Source: a virus
Direction: 5' to 3' (one strand)
IMG/VR virus record: IMGVR_UViG_3300045918_000266
Coordinates: 1-24,089 of that record
DNA: 24,089 bases
In this document: in pieces, positions 1 to 6,036 of the stretch
Layout: each line of letters begins with the position of its first letter
Numbering within the stretch: the first letter of the stretch is position 1
The notes under the pieces: generated by a model
What the model saw: only the letters and a program-made list of their open reading frames with translations
The model's database searches: none
What the model was told of the DNA's origin: nothing
Program-made: the position numbers and the translations under genes

Positions 1-25
1 GCGGAGGTCATTGCTTGGGCTGGGT

Positions 26-120
26 CGGGCACTATCTGGGACACCGGGCACTATCTGGGACACCGGGCACTATCTGGGACACCGGGCACTATCTGGGACA
101 CCGGGCACTATCTGGGACAC
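26..120. repeat. Five exact tandem copies of a 19-bp GC-rich unit
   Basis: The unit cgggcactatctgggacac occurs five times head to tail without interruption (26-44, 45-63, 64-82, 83-101, 102-120). A decayed sixth start (cggggacta) follows at 121. Twelve of 19 bases are G/C, in sharp contrast with the AT-rich phage genes to the right. There are no spacers, so it is not a CRISPR array. It might be an iteron-like or packaging-related array, transposon-end repeats, or an assembly or junction artefact at the contig edge. Seen directly; function unknown. Confidence 0.9.
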
Positions 121-303
121 CGGGGACTAAAGGGGATCTGGTTTCTATCCTATCTAGGTCCTTAGTTCTATCCTAAACTCAATAGACTCCTTGTTGAGTT
201 CATATTTTCTCATCTTGGGCCCAGTCGTAATAATCTATTTAAGTTATCTCAATAAATAGTTGAATTATATTATTTTAGTATGTGGTATTTGATTATGGGA
301 TAT
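121..303. other. Non-coding stretch between repeat array and first gene
   Basis: No convincing gene is present. The stretch contains a 10-bp direct repeat ttctatccta (143-152 and 166-175). It also has a 7-bp inverted repeat, aactcaa (176-182) with ttgagtt (194-200), around an 11-nt loop and without a T-run on either side. On the minus strand a 19-codon frame begins near 213, but it lacks a good ribosome binding site. This is the region downstream of the last minus-strand gene and could carry its transcript end. Confidence 0.4.
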
Positions 304-612
304 CTATTGTGGAAGCAATTCTTTAGAAGATAAGGTCTCTGTATACTCTATCAATCCATTACCTCTAATTATTCTATATAGGATATCTGTATTGGTTATG
401 AATTTTGATTTTATATCTTCATTACTTTTTATAATTGATAGTAGAAATTTATAGGTTATATCTTCATTATTACGGACATCAATAAAGATGAAGTCACTCT
501 TTGATTCTTTTATTTTTTTATAGGCTTGATCTAAGGTTATATTATTTGAGTTCAGTCGGATAGACTTCCATTTGGAACCGTTGATGAATACTTTGAAGAT
601 AAGTTTATTCAA
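304..612 (-). CDS. Hypothetical protein, 102 aa, TTG start
   Basis: Not recognised. The frame starts at a TTG codon (plus-strand caa at 610-612), preceded by AGGA about 10 bases upstream. There is no in-frame ATG, so the start is moderately certain. The protein is basic and rich in I, N and K. It has an alternating strand/helix look (a hydrophobic strand around DFIFIDV in the middle) and no membrane segment, cysteines or signal peptide. It is the last gene of the minus-strand cluster before the non-coding, repeat-bearing left edge, about 40 bp downstream of the zinc-ribbon-like gene. Function unknown; codon use and composition match the neighbouring phage genes. Confidence 0.55.
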   Translation of the reverse strand: MNKLIFKVFINGSKWKSIRLNSNNITLDQAYKKIKESKSDFIFIDVRNNEDITYKFLLSIIKSNEDIKSKFITNTDILYRIIRGNGLIEYTETLSSKELLPQ

Positions 613-654
613 TTTTATTATTTCCTAAAGTAATAGATTCTTTTGCCATCTAGT

Positions 655-912
655 TTATATGAGGCCATATGATAAGCCGTTAGTAGATTTGGATTCATTT
701 AACTTCCTATTTTTATAGTAATCATAACCACATTGTCTACATTGAGACTTATACCCACTTTCTCTTTGACTGTCTTTGCACCAGTTCTCATAAGAGATTA
801 CTTTCCAAAGGAAACATTTGGTACATTGCTTTTCCTCGACTCCATTAACTACTCTTATATTTTTGAAAGGTTGAAATCGAGGAATTTTAAGGGTATAAGT
901 TTTTCTAGTCAT
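655..912 (-). CDS. Small zinc-ribbon-like protein, 85 aa
   Basis: The protein carries two CxxC knuckles, C30-x2-C33 and C58-x2-C61, about 25 residues apart. After the second pair comes a basic aromatic stretch (YDYYKNRK). The pattern CTKC...YKSQCRQCGYDYYKNRK is like the zinc-binding segments seen in many small phage proteins, some of them attached to HNH-type endonucleases. No HNH catalytic residues follow here, so a nuclease call is not justified. The ATG at 912 has a purine-rich AAGAAG just upstream and overlaps the end of the preceding gene by 8 bp, implying translational coupling. It may bind nucleic acid or protein through a Zn ribbon; target unknown. Confidence 0.65.
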   Translation of the reverse strand: MTRKTYTLKIPRFQPFKNIRVVNGVEEKQCTKCFLWKVISYENWCKDSQRESGYKSQCRQCGYDYYKNRKLNESKSTNGLSYGLI

Positions 913-1183
913 TCTTCTTTATTTTATTAAACGATATTGAGAAGGCGTCGTTGATTACTTCATATAGGTCTGAGTGGTTGCAACGTATACACTTGAGGAT
1001 TAAGTGGTAGTCCTTGGTTGAGTCTATATGACCCATCATAGGAGCATTACATTCTGAGCAATTAGAGATAAGACTTGCTTCTAGGACAAACAAAGTATTT
1101 GGCTTTTGAATTTTATTGAGTTTAGTTTGGAGATCAAAGTTAATTGCAATTGCTCTGTCTAATTTATTCTGAATGCTATTCAC
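905..1183 (-). CDS. Small protein with CxxC pairs, 92 aa, GTG start
   Basis: The start is GTG (plus-strand cac at 1181-1183) with GAGG six bases upstream. Residues 1-30 look helical. C42-x2-C45 and C65-x2-C68 form a second treble-clef or zinc-ribbon-like pattern (CSEC...CIRC), unrelated in sequence to the one in the next gene. The gene overlaps both neighbours by 8 bp, so these small genes are probably co-translated. No family recognised. A metal-binding structural role is inferred from the cysteines only. Confidence 0.6.
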   Translation of the reverse strand: MNSIQNKLDRAIAINFDLQTKLNKIQKPNTLFVLEASLISNCSECNAPMMGHIDSTKDYHLILKCIRCNHSDLYEVINDAFSISFNKIKKND

Positions 1184-1442
1184 TTTTTACCTCATTTCTA
1201 GGTCTTAATAAATCTTCAACTCTATTATTCGTAAGGTTATCCATTAATATCCATAAGTCTTTCTTAGCTACTGGACAAGCGGTTCGTTCTTTCATTTGTC
1301 CTAAAGCAAATTGAAGATGGTCTTCTCTTTTTTTAAACTTCATTAAAGCAGGAGAAACTGATTGGATAATCTCTGTCTTAGTTTGGTTTTCTCTTTTAAG
1401 TTTCTTAATTTGTTCTTTTAATCGTTTATTTTCTTCTATCAT
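1176..1442 (-). CDS. Hypothetical coiled-coil protein, 88 aa
   Basis: The first 35 residues are almost entirely charged with heptad-spaced leucines and isoleucines (NKRLKEQIKKLKREN), a clear predicted coiled coil. The rest is a short mixed segment with one cysteine and a basic tail. The ATG at 1442 is preceded by AAGG six bases upstream. The 5' end overlaps the transglycosylase gene by 17 bp and the 3' end overlaps the following zinc-ribbon gene by 8 bp. The position right behind the lysozyme gene fits many functions. Because it lacks a membrane segment it is not an obvious inner-membrane spanin. Function unknown. Confidence 0.6.
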   Translation of the reverse strand: MIEENKRLKEQIKKLKRENQTKTEIIQSVSPALMKFKKREDHLQFALGQMKERTACPVAKKDLWILMDNLTNNRVEDLLRPRNEVKSE

Positions 1443-1779
1443 AATTAGCCTTGTATTTTAAAACTTGGGTTACATATACTCTATTTTTAGATGTTGCTGT
1501 GCCTGCATTATATGCAGAGATAACTAGTGGGACTCGTTTATAAATCTGATTGAGGCTTGATAAGATCTTACAAGAACAATCCACATTATTATATGGGTTC
1601 ATTAGTGTTGGAACGTTTTGAATATTACAGAAATGTTTTGCTGTAGTTAATCTTATTTGCATAAGACCGTAGTTTCCTTGAGATACTGCTTGCTCTTGGA
1701 AATTAGACTCAACTCTCATTATAGATTTCATTAAGACTGGATTAACATTGAAGCACAGAGAAAAAAGTAGTGCCATCAT
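1426..1779 (-). CDS. SLT-type lytic transglycosylase (phage lysozyme), 117 aa
   Basis: This is a compact soluble lytic transglycosylase domain that cleaves the MurNAc-GlcNAc bond of peptidoglycan. Motif 1 is RVESNF with the catalytic Glu at about 24. Motif 2 is GNYGLMQIR (about 35-43). Motif 3 is SAYNAGT (about 88-94), followed by the usual YVTQVLKY helix. All hallmark residues of the Slt/GEWL fold are present. The N-terminus (MMALLFSLCFNV) is hydrophobic and short; it could be a weak export signal, or the start may simply lie tight on the domain. AAGGAG lies 6-9 bases before the two adjacent ATGs at 1779/1776. It follows a strong hairpin and a two-TM gene, which suggests a lysis cassette, although a tail-associated lysozyme cannot be excluded. 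Confidence 0.88.
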   Translation of the reverse strand: MMALLFSLCFNVNPVLMKSIMRVESNFQEQAVSQGNYGLMQIRLTTAKHFCNIQNVPTLMNPYNNVDCSCKILSSLNQIYKRVPLVISAYNAGTATSKNRVYVTQVLKYKANYDRRK

Positions 1780-1797
1780 TTAAGACTCCTTTTGTAA

Positions 1798-1828
1798 AAT
1801 AGGTCCTAATGTTTAGTTAGGACCTATT
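1798..1828 (-). terminator. Strong hairpin, probable terminator between two-TM gene and lysozyme gene
   Basis: A perfect 12-bp inverted repeat, aataggtcctaa (1798-1809) and ttaggacctatt (1817-1828), has a 7-nt loop. Read on the minus strand the stem is followed by TTTAC and an A/T stretch. The U-run is short, so termination may be partial, letting some transcripts read into the transglycosylase gene whose Shine-Dalgarno lies just beyond. It could alternatively be an RNA processing or stability element. Confidence 0.65.
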
Positions 1829-1855
1829 GCCATATTCAGTCGTGTGAAGGACTTT

Positions 1856-2041
1856 CTAAAAATAAAAATACTTCTTTAGTAATCTTACTCCAAAATTAAG
1901 TGCTACTGTAAAGAATCCTACCAATAAGAAAATTCCTAAGCAAAACAAAGTTGCGTCATTTGATTGTACCAATTCAGGGATTATACAGGTTATTAACGTG
2001 AAGAAAAAACAAGTTGTCATGAGGTATAACAATATTTTCAT
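1856..2041 (-). CDS. Two-TM small membrane protein, holin candidate, 61 aa
   Basis: There are two strongly hydrophobic segments, about residues 4-22 and 31-53. They are separated by a short polar turn with a proline, a glutamate and an Asn-Asp pair. The tail is basic and aromatic (RLLKKYFYF). Size, two membrane helices and a positively charged C-terminus fit small class II-like holins. The gene lies immediately upstream (in transcription) of the SLT lysozyme gene, separated only by the hairpin. No sequence family is recognised, so the holin call rests on topology and position. The ATG at 2041 has GAGGAA six bases upstream; the gap to the preceding gene is 3 bp. Confidence 0.55.
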   Translation of the reverse strand: MKILLYLMTTCFFFTLITCIIPELVQSNDATLFCLGIFLLVGFFTVALNFGVRLLKKYFYF

Positions 2042-2044
2042 ATG

Positions 2045-2263
2045 TTATTCCTCATCTTCACTTTCTTCATCAAAATTAGAAGTTACTTCGTCATCTTCTG
2101 AGTCATCTAACAAAATAGCTTTTTTAAAGACTGGTTTTGGATCATTGTATGATACAAATTCAGCAACATCAAAAGAATCTTGCGCAATGGTTAATGCATC
2201 ATTCTCTGATCCTGCTTCAACTTCAATAGTAAATGGGATAAAACCGGTAACTGTATATTTCAT
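2045..2263 (-). CDS. Small acidic-tailed protein, 72 aa
   Basis: An N-terminal beta-like half (MKYTVTGFIPFTIEVEAGSE) is followed by a helix and a very acidic tail (residues about 53-72 are mostly D, E and S). The start resembles short phage proteins with an antiparallel sheet and one helix that often match DpnD/PcfM-like folds; that is only a visual resemblance. AGGAG lies eight bases before the ATG. It sits between the tRNA and the two-TM gene. The acidic tail could mimic DNA or bind a basic partner. Function unknown. Confidence 0.6.
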   Translation of the reverse strand: MKYTVTGFIPFTIEVEAGSENDALTIAQDSFDVAEFVSYNDPKPVFKKAILLDDSEDDEVTSNFDEESEDEE

Positions 2264-2282
2264 ATTATAAACTCCTGTAAAA

Positions 2283-2358
2283 TGGTAGGGAGACTAGGAC
2301 TCGAACCTAGATTGACGGAATCAAAATCCGCTTGCTTAACCAATTGGCAGATCTCCCT
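2283..2358 (-). tRNA. tRNA-Gln (anticodon UUG)
   Basis: Read on the minus strand it folds as a full cloverleaf. The acceptor is AGGGAGA/TCTCCCT with discriminator A and an encoded CCA (2283-2285). The D stem is TGC/GCA with a GG-containing loop. The anticodon stem is GCGGA/TCCGT around the loop TTTTGAT, giving anticodon TTG. The T stem is CTAGG/CCTAG with loop TTCGAGT. The class I variable loop is short. It decodes CAA, which suits the AT-rich phage genes. It lies 8 bp after the preceding gene, so it is probably processed from the operon transcript. Confidence 0.95.
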
Positions 2359-2366
2359 ATATAAAT

Positions 2367-2813
2367 TTATTGATTAACAGACGATGTCGTGTTATCTTGT
2401 GGTCGTGGAGTTTCATGAGACTCTAACGCTCTCTCTTTCATTACTACACCAGCGAACAACCATTGAACAATCTTACGATCAAAGTCAATTCTCTTAAGAC
2501 AATCAACATCTCTACCTTGTTTACCAACTTCAATTAGCTTAAGGTTAAAACGAATATCTGCTTCAATACCTTTAATCTCTTCTTTAAGATCATCGGTTTT
2601 ATTTTTAAGTTCATTAGCTTTCTCTCTCTTTTGAGATGTTAGAAGAGAGGCTGTCTTTGCAATCTTAAGAAGTTCAGCGTCAGTTAAATCAAAGATAATG
2701 TTTTCTTTAACTTCATACTCTTCAATTCTTGGTGGTTTTGGATTACTAACTGGTGCTGCTGGAGTTGGAGCATTGTTGTTTGAAGGAACTTCTGTTTCAT
2801 TAGTTGGTTGCAT
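2367..2813 (-). CDS. Coiled-coil phage accessory protein, 148 aa
   Basis: Residues 1-30 are a low-complexity P/N/A/T linker. Residues about 45-100 form a charged coiled coil (KREKANELKNKTDDLKEE). Next comes a compact segment with the order G-x-x-R-D-V-x-C, then an aromatic/basic strand, GVV and ER. The last 15 residues are disordered. This order, coiled coil then G..R.V.C then strand then (T)G.V..R.(M/L)...E, is a pattern common to small phage and plasmid proteins of unknown function. I recognise the pattern but no assigned activity. AGGAG lies six bases before the ATG; the 5' end overlaps the previous gene by 14 bp. Confidence 0.65.
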   Translation of the reverse strand: MQPTNETEVPSNNNAPTPAAPVSNPKPPRIEEYEVKENIIFDLTDAELLKIAKTASLLTSQKREKANELKNKTDDLKEEIKGIEADIRFNLKLIEVGKQGRDVDCLKRIDFDRKIVQWLFAGVVMKERALESHETPRPQDNTTSSVNQ

Positions 2814-3096
2814 TTTCTTCTCCTGTTGTTTCTGCCTGAATTGCGTTGTTATGTTGGACTAATAATAAGGCTGCTTTAAGAACAAACTCTCCAAATGGAA
2901 CTGGACCAGTTGCAGATATTTGTTTATGCTTACACATACTATAGATAGCATCTACTGCTGACTTAACATTTTCTACTACAGCATCCATCTGAGGAATAAC
3001 GTTATCATAATCTGTAGCATTTTCTAATGTAACTAACTCTCCATTAAACGAGTCAATCACTACACTAATTTCTTCATTGAATTGTTCAACATTCAT
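2800..3096 (-). CDS. Hypothetical protein, 98 aa (first gene of promoter at 3122-3150)
   Basis: Not recognised; mostly helical and acidic, with a middle VENVKSAVDAIYSM helix and a polar C-terminus. The frame is open further upstream to 3150, but the ATG at 3096 is chosen for two reasons. AAAGGAG lies directly before it, and a consensus-like promoter occupies 3122-3150, so a transcript starting there cannot include the longer N-terminus. It leads the operon that continues through the coiled-coil protein, the tRNA, and the acidic and two-TM proteins. Confidence 0.65.
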   Translation of the reverse strand: MNVEQFNEEISVVIDSFNGELVTLENATDYDNVIPQMDAVVENVKSAVDAIYSMCKHKQISATGPVPFGEFVLKAALLLVQHNNAIQAETTGEENATN

Positions 3097-3121
3097 AATG
3101 TCTCCTTTAAAATTTAATGCG

Positions 3122-3150
3122 ATTATACTCTGAGTTGATAAACTCTTCAA
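3122..3150 (-). promoter_or_regulatory. sigma70-type promoter TTGAAG-N17-TATAAT
   Basis: On the minus strand the -35 is TTGAAG (3145-3150), the spacer is exactly 17 bp and the -10 is a perfect TATAAT (3122-3127). Transcription would start near 3115, about 20 bp before the ribosome binding site of the gene starting at 3096. It fits host RNA polymerase recognition. No obvious operator repeats surround it. Confidence 0.7.
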
Positions 3151-3192
3151 AATAACGAAGGCTTTGTGTAGATTTATAATGAAATGAACTAC

Positions 3193-3435
3193 TTATTCTG
3201 TTTTATCGTAATGTTTTAAGTCCATTAACTTTTCTTTTTCGTCTTTAGCTTTCTCACAGTCTTCTATAATCTCTTGTATATATGCTTTTTTCATAGGCAA
3301 AGAATTATAATACTTGGGATCTTGCATATATTCAGCAATTGTCATTTCATGACCATTAATAATTATCTTTGTTGTTGAAGACATATTTAACTTATCTCTT
3401 AACGACATACATTTTAATTTTGGTTCTATTTTCAT
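3193..3435 (-). CDS. Hypothetical protein, 80 aa
   Basis: Not recognised. Residues 20-45 look like a small sheet (TKIIINGHEMTIAEYMQDP), a shape often seen in short phage proteins. A long charged helix (about 48-75) with many K and E follows. The ATG overlaps the TGA of the upstream gene (ATGA), with AGGTG upstream, so translation is coupled. It is the last gene before the promoter at 3122-3150. Function unknown. Confidence 0.6.
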   Translation of the reverse strand: MKIEPKLKCMSLRDKLNMSSTTKIIINGHEMTIAEYMQDPKYYNSLPMKKAYIQEIIEDCEKAKDEKEKLMDLKHYDKTE

Positions 3436-4058
3436 TTAAAAACACCTGAATAATCTACTAAACGTAATGCTATGTTCTTTTGATTAACATTATCTGCAGA
3501 TTTATATGGATTATAATAAGTTTGTGCATCAGCCAATGATATCAGCGCAGAAGTTAGAGAACGAGTGTATTTATTTGCTTCGTCTTCTAATAAAAATATA
3601 AGTGACTCAATAACTTTTATTTTAAACATAACATTATTATACTTTGTTTCATTAACTAATATATCTTTACTTAGTGGCTCTAATTCTAGTTGATGTTGCA
3701 CTAATAAATAATTTAAACTATACGGTTCTATTTTTTCAATTGCATTCATTGCCAATTTTAATTCTTTTAATAAGCTTTCTTCTTGAATATTAGTCGTCAC
3801 CTCTGTAAAGATTAACTGAAAAAACCGTATTCTATATTCGTCATGAATAAGATTAAGCATGAAGTTAATAATCCAATGTGGTTTATTATGTTTTATAATA
3901 ACCTCATTAATATATTCTTCATAGTTAAATAGATTATCAACCTTGTCACCAAACTTCTTGAAAAGGAAACGTGAAGCATCTGGGCAACCTTCGTAGTTAA
4001 CGAGCTTAGCAATAGAAAATTCCTTTAAGTCTTCTGCATGCGCTTTAAGTTTAATCAT
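3432..4058 (-). CDS. Hypothetical helical protein, 208 aa
   Basis: Not recognised with confidence. It is almost all alpha-helical, with a conserved-looking segment at the start (FSIAKLVNYEGCPDASRFLFKKF cut short here) and a helical repeat-like body. It shows no catalytic motif, signal or membrane helix. An ATG 12 bp further upstream is in frame but has no ribosome binding site. The ATG at 4058 is preceded by GGAG six bases upstream and is therefore preferred. The 5' end overlaps the previous gene by 8 bp. A loose resemblance to helical immunity-type proteins was considered but is not supported. Confidence 0.65.
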   Translation of the reverse strand: MIKLKAHAEDLKEFSIAKLVNYEGCPDASRFLFKKFGDKVDNLFNYEEYINEVIIKHNKPHWIINFMLNLIHDEYRIRFFQLIFTEVTTNIQEESLLKELKLAMNAIEKIEPYSLNYLLVQHQLELEPLSKDILVNETKYNNVMFKIKVIESLIFLLEDEANKYTRSLTSALISLADAQTYYNPYKSADNVNQKNIALRLVDYSGVFK

Positions 4059-4305
4059 TATATTCTCCATTTAGATTAAATTCTACATATCTCACATCAA
4101 ATGTACACCCGTCTAGTCTTTTTGGTTCAAATGTTTTGTTGAGAACACCAGTTAAAGCTAGTCTAGCAAGATATCCTTGATCATATGTATGGATGGGATT
4201 TGAATACACCTCTAAAGCTAAACGATATATATTCAACTTTCTTTCTAATTCTTTTGATTTCTTTTTATAATAGAATAGTTGAGAAGACTTATCTATGTCT
4301 TTCAT
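4051..4305 (-). CDS. Hypothetical protein, 84 aa
   Basis: Not recognised. A highly charged N-terminal helix (YYKKKSKELERKLNIYRLALEV) precedes a short mixed segment ending with FDVRYVEFN. A near-perfect AGGAGG lies eight bases before the ATG at 4305, one of the strongest ribosome binding sites in the window, so expression is likely high. The last codons contain the Shine-Dalgarno of the next gene. Function unknown. Confidence 0.6.
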   Translation of the reverse strand: MKDIDKSSQLFYYKKKSKELERKLNIYRLALEVYSNPIHTYDQGYLARLALTGVLNKTFEPKRLDGCTFDVRYVEFNLNGEYND

Positions 4306-4335
4306 TAGCGCAACCTCCTGTTGTACAGGAAATTC

Positions 4336-4605
4336 TTACATTTGAGTTGGATTATGCTTTGCTTGTTCTTTAACTAATTCCACTCTACAATCTGATAAAG
4401 CTTGCATCGTGTCTTCTAAAAGATTACAAATTCTAATGGTGCTTTCAGAATTATGTTGACATATAAATATAAGATTTTTGTTATTATCATATGTGGCTCT
4501 ATATGCTTCAACAATTAAATCTTTTTTAGAATGTAGGATCATACAATAAAGCGATGATCCTATAAATCCTAATGCTAAAATAATCTCTGAAGTTGAGAAA
4601 GTCAT
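4336..4605 (-). CDS. Single-pass membrane protein with cytoplasmic or periplasmic helix, 89 aa
   Basis: One N-terminal hydrophobic segment (about residues 6-25, SEIILALGFIGSSLYCMIL) is followed by a lysine pair and a long charged helix. The topology, one signal anchor plus helical domain, is shared with inner-membrane spanins and with many other small phage membrane proteins. No overlapping lipoprotein frame was found here, so spanin is not claimed. The ribosome binding site is weak (TTGGTACAG upstream of the ATG at 4605), which may mean low expression or a different start. Function unknown. Confidence 0.5.
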   Translation of the reverse strand: MTFSTSEIILALGFIGSSLYCMILHSKKDLIVEAYRATYDNNKNLIFICQHNSESTIRICNLLEDTMQALSDCRVELVKEQAKHNPTQM

Positions 4606-4655
4606 ACTGTACCAATGTGGTTAATGTAATTAAATAATATCATTGATGATCTCGC

Positions 4656-4673
4656 AGACTCATGGATGAGTCT
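4656..4673 (-). other. Stem-loop at the exonuclease stop codon
   Basis: Agactca (4656-4662) and tgagtct (4667-4673) form a perfect 7-bp stem with a 4-nt loop. The TAG stop of the exonuclease gene overlaps the 5' side of the stem on the transcript. No U-run follows, so it is not a clear intrinsic terminator. It may slow 3' exonucleases or separate this operon from the next genes. Confidence 0.35.
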
Positions 4674-5271
4674 ATCTAATCTCAATACCAGATGTGAACT
4701 CAATAATTCTTCCATCTTTTGTTTTATGTTTAAGTTTTTCTCCATTAACGACCTTCATAAACAAATCATAAGTTCGTCTTACATCTCCTCTACAATACTC
4801 AATAACTTCCATACACTTTCCTTCTCTCCAAAGTTGAGGAGCAAAACCTCCTTCCATTTCTTTAGCATCACCAAGTGTTGGAACTGATACGCTATTAAGT
4901 CCTACTCTTTGTCCTACAGCTTTATGAAAATCTAAACATAAGTCTATAGTCTTTCCTTTCAAAGCAGTTTGAAACAATTTTCTAGCAGCTAGATGTTCAG
5001 GAGTCTTTACTTCTCCACCCCATAAAGGATAATCAAATCCAAGAGTGTTGAAGCCAACAACATAATCAAATGAGTTTAAATAAGAAAAGAAGTTGGTCAT
5101 TGTTCTAGACTCAACCCAGTCTCTATAGATGCCTTCATTCGTTAGAGAACAAGTGACTGCATTTCCTAAATATTCTGAAGCTTGAAATGAGAATGGAGGC
5201 TTAACATCTCTAAGACATTCAGCGTCTACGGTTACTATCTTTTTACCTTGAAACTGTTCAACATAGTTCAT
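4672..5271 (-). CDS. DnaQ-like DEDDy 3'-5' exonuclease, 199 aa
   Basis: The RNase H-like 3'-5' exonuclease motifs are in order. ExoI is VTVDAE (D16, E18), ExoII is VVGFNTLGFDYP (D80) and ExoIII is EYCRGDVRRTYDLF (Y159 and D163, the YxxxD form). This spacing matches the DEDDy group that includes PolB-type proofreading domains and related stand-alone exonucleases. It would hydrolyse 3' ends of DNA (or RNA) with two metal ions. GGAG lies 5 bases before the ATG at 5271. It is the last gene of the operon driven from 6251-6279. The DnaE-type polymerase in this window shows no exonuclease domain and a degraded PHP domain, so proofreading in trans is plausible but inferred. Confidence 0.85.
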   Translation of the reverse strand: MNYVEQFQGKKIVTVDAECLRDVKPPFSFQASEYLGNAVTCSLTNEGIYRDWVESRTMTNFFSYLNSFDYVVGFNTLGFDYPLWGGEVKTPEHLAARKLFQTALKGKTIDLCLDFHKAVGQRVGLNSVSVPTLGDAKEMEGGFAPQLWREGKCMEVIEYCRGDVRRTYDLFMKVVNGEKLKHKTKDGRIIEFTSGIEIR

Positions 5272-5301
5272 ATAATCTCCAATTTGAATATTGGAATTAT
5301 A

Positions 5302-5550
5302 CTACTCGTCTGAAGGACCCGCTTTAAAATCTAAAGTAATGTAGTACATATCTTTGATAAACGAGTTGAGGTTTATCTTAAATAGTTTACAAAACTTCTC
5401 CCACTTTTGAATAGGTAAAAGCTTCGTTCCATTTTCTACCATAGCAATTGATTGAGAGTTTTTGAAGCCAATTAAGTCTGCCATTTGAGCTTGCGATAAG
5501 CTATGTTCTTCTCTTAATATCTTAAACCATTTACCAAAATTATCTCTCAT
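5302..5550 (-). CDS. XRE/Cro-type HTH regulator, 82 aa
   Basis: A classic five-helix Cro/CI/XRE DNA-binding domain fills residues about 5-65. The scaffold helix is WFKILREEHS and the helix-turn-helix is LSQAQMADLIGFKNSQSIAMVENG, quoted as two segments: LSQAQMADLIG and FKNSQSIAMVENG. LLPIQKWEKFCKLFKI completes the domain. There is no dimerisation or cleavage domain beyond a short tail, so it is Cro-like in size. It overlaps the upstream gene by ATGA and is the fourth gene of the operon whose promoter (6251-6279) is covered by repeated GTTTACA half-sites. Autoregulation by this protein is the simplest model. A lysogeny repressor is less likely, since no integrase is seen. Confidence 0.85.
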   Translation of the reverse strand: MRDNFGKWFKILREEHSLSQAQMADLIGFKNSQSIAMVENGTKLLPIQKWEKFCKLFKINLNSFIKDMYYITLDFKAGPSDE

Positions 5551-5831
5551 AAATTATCCCTTTCGTATTTATCAAACACTGATAGCATTAGTTCAATTGC
5601 TGTTCCTATATTTTTCTTTTTAGGAAAGACAGTTTCATATTCATATATAATACCTTCGATTATTACAGGTTTATTATCCATAAAAATTCTATTTGTTTCA
5701 AAGTAAAATTGATTGCGTTCTTTATTTTCATTAACTTCTAAATATTTTTTAATAAAATCTAATTGATGTTGTTTTAATCCTTGATATCTTAATAAACTGT
5801 ATGAATTAAACGTTTCTGTTATTGTTTTCAT
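5547..5831 (-). CDS. Hypothetical protein, 94 aa
   Basis: Not recognised. It is rich in K, E, N, F and Y, with a mixed alpha/beta look (central IFMDNKPVIIEGIIYEYETVF strands, given here only as landmark pieces IFMDNKPVII and IYEYETVF). The stop overlaps the ATG of the HTH gene (ATGA). A toxin partner for the HTH protein was considered, but no HigB/RelE motif is visible and the pair belongs to a longer operon. The start is the ATG at 5831, only 2 bp from the stop of the preceding gene. Function unknown. Confidence 0.6.
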   Translation of the reverse strand: MKTITETFNSYSLLRYQGLKQHQLDFIKKYLEVNENKERNQFYFETNRIFMDNKPVIIEGIIYEYETVFPKKKNIGTAIELMLSVFDKYERDNL

Positions 5832-5833
5832 AA

Positions 5834-6025
5834 TTATTCCTCTAATAAAGATTTTAACTCTTTAATTAAATTTGTTATTTTTTCTAGTTGATCCCACATA
5901 TTATCAACATCTTTTGTTGTTAAATTTGGTTCTGTTAATCTGTTGGTTAAATCTGCTTTTAAAAATCGTAACGCTTTTAATGATAATGTAGCAGATTCTC
6001 TATTTAATATAATTTGTGTATTCAT
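5834..6025 (-). CDS. Hypothetical helical protein, 63 aa
   Basis: Not recognised. It has two predicted helices: residues 8-30 (ESATLSLKALRFLKADLTN) and 40-63 (VDNMWDQLEKITNLIKELKS), the second with a leucine/isoleucine heptad pattern. GAGG lies six bases before the ATG at 6025. It is the second gene of the operon, 11 bp after the 59-residue leader gene. The size and helical hairpin shape suit a small regulatory or inhibitor protein, but that is only a guess. Confidence 0.6.
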   Translation of the reverse strand: MNTQIILNRESATLSLKALRFLKADLTNRLTEPNLTTKDVDNMWDQLEKITNLIKELKSLLEE

Positions 6026-6036
6026 AAAACCTCTTT

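Noticed and set aside
26-120. CRISPR array
   Set aside because: The repeats are 19 bp and directly adjacent with no spacers and no cas genes nearby.
155-213. 19-codon minus-strand peptide starting near 213
   Set aside because: Plausible codons but no Shine-Dalgarno and very short; may be chance.
1998-2270. Serine-rich plus-strand reading frame
   Set aside because: It is the mirror of the acidic (GAT/GAA-rich) tail of the minus-strand gene 2045-2263 and has no ribosome binding site.
5302-5831. Toxin-antitoxin pair (94-residue protein plus HTH protein)
   Set aside because: No toxin motif is visible, the genes are part of a five-gene operon, and the promoter lies far upstream.
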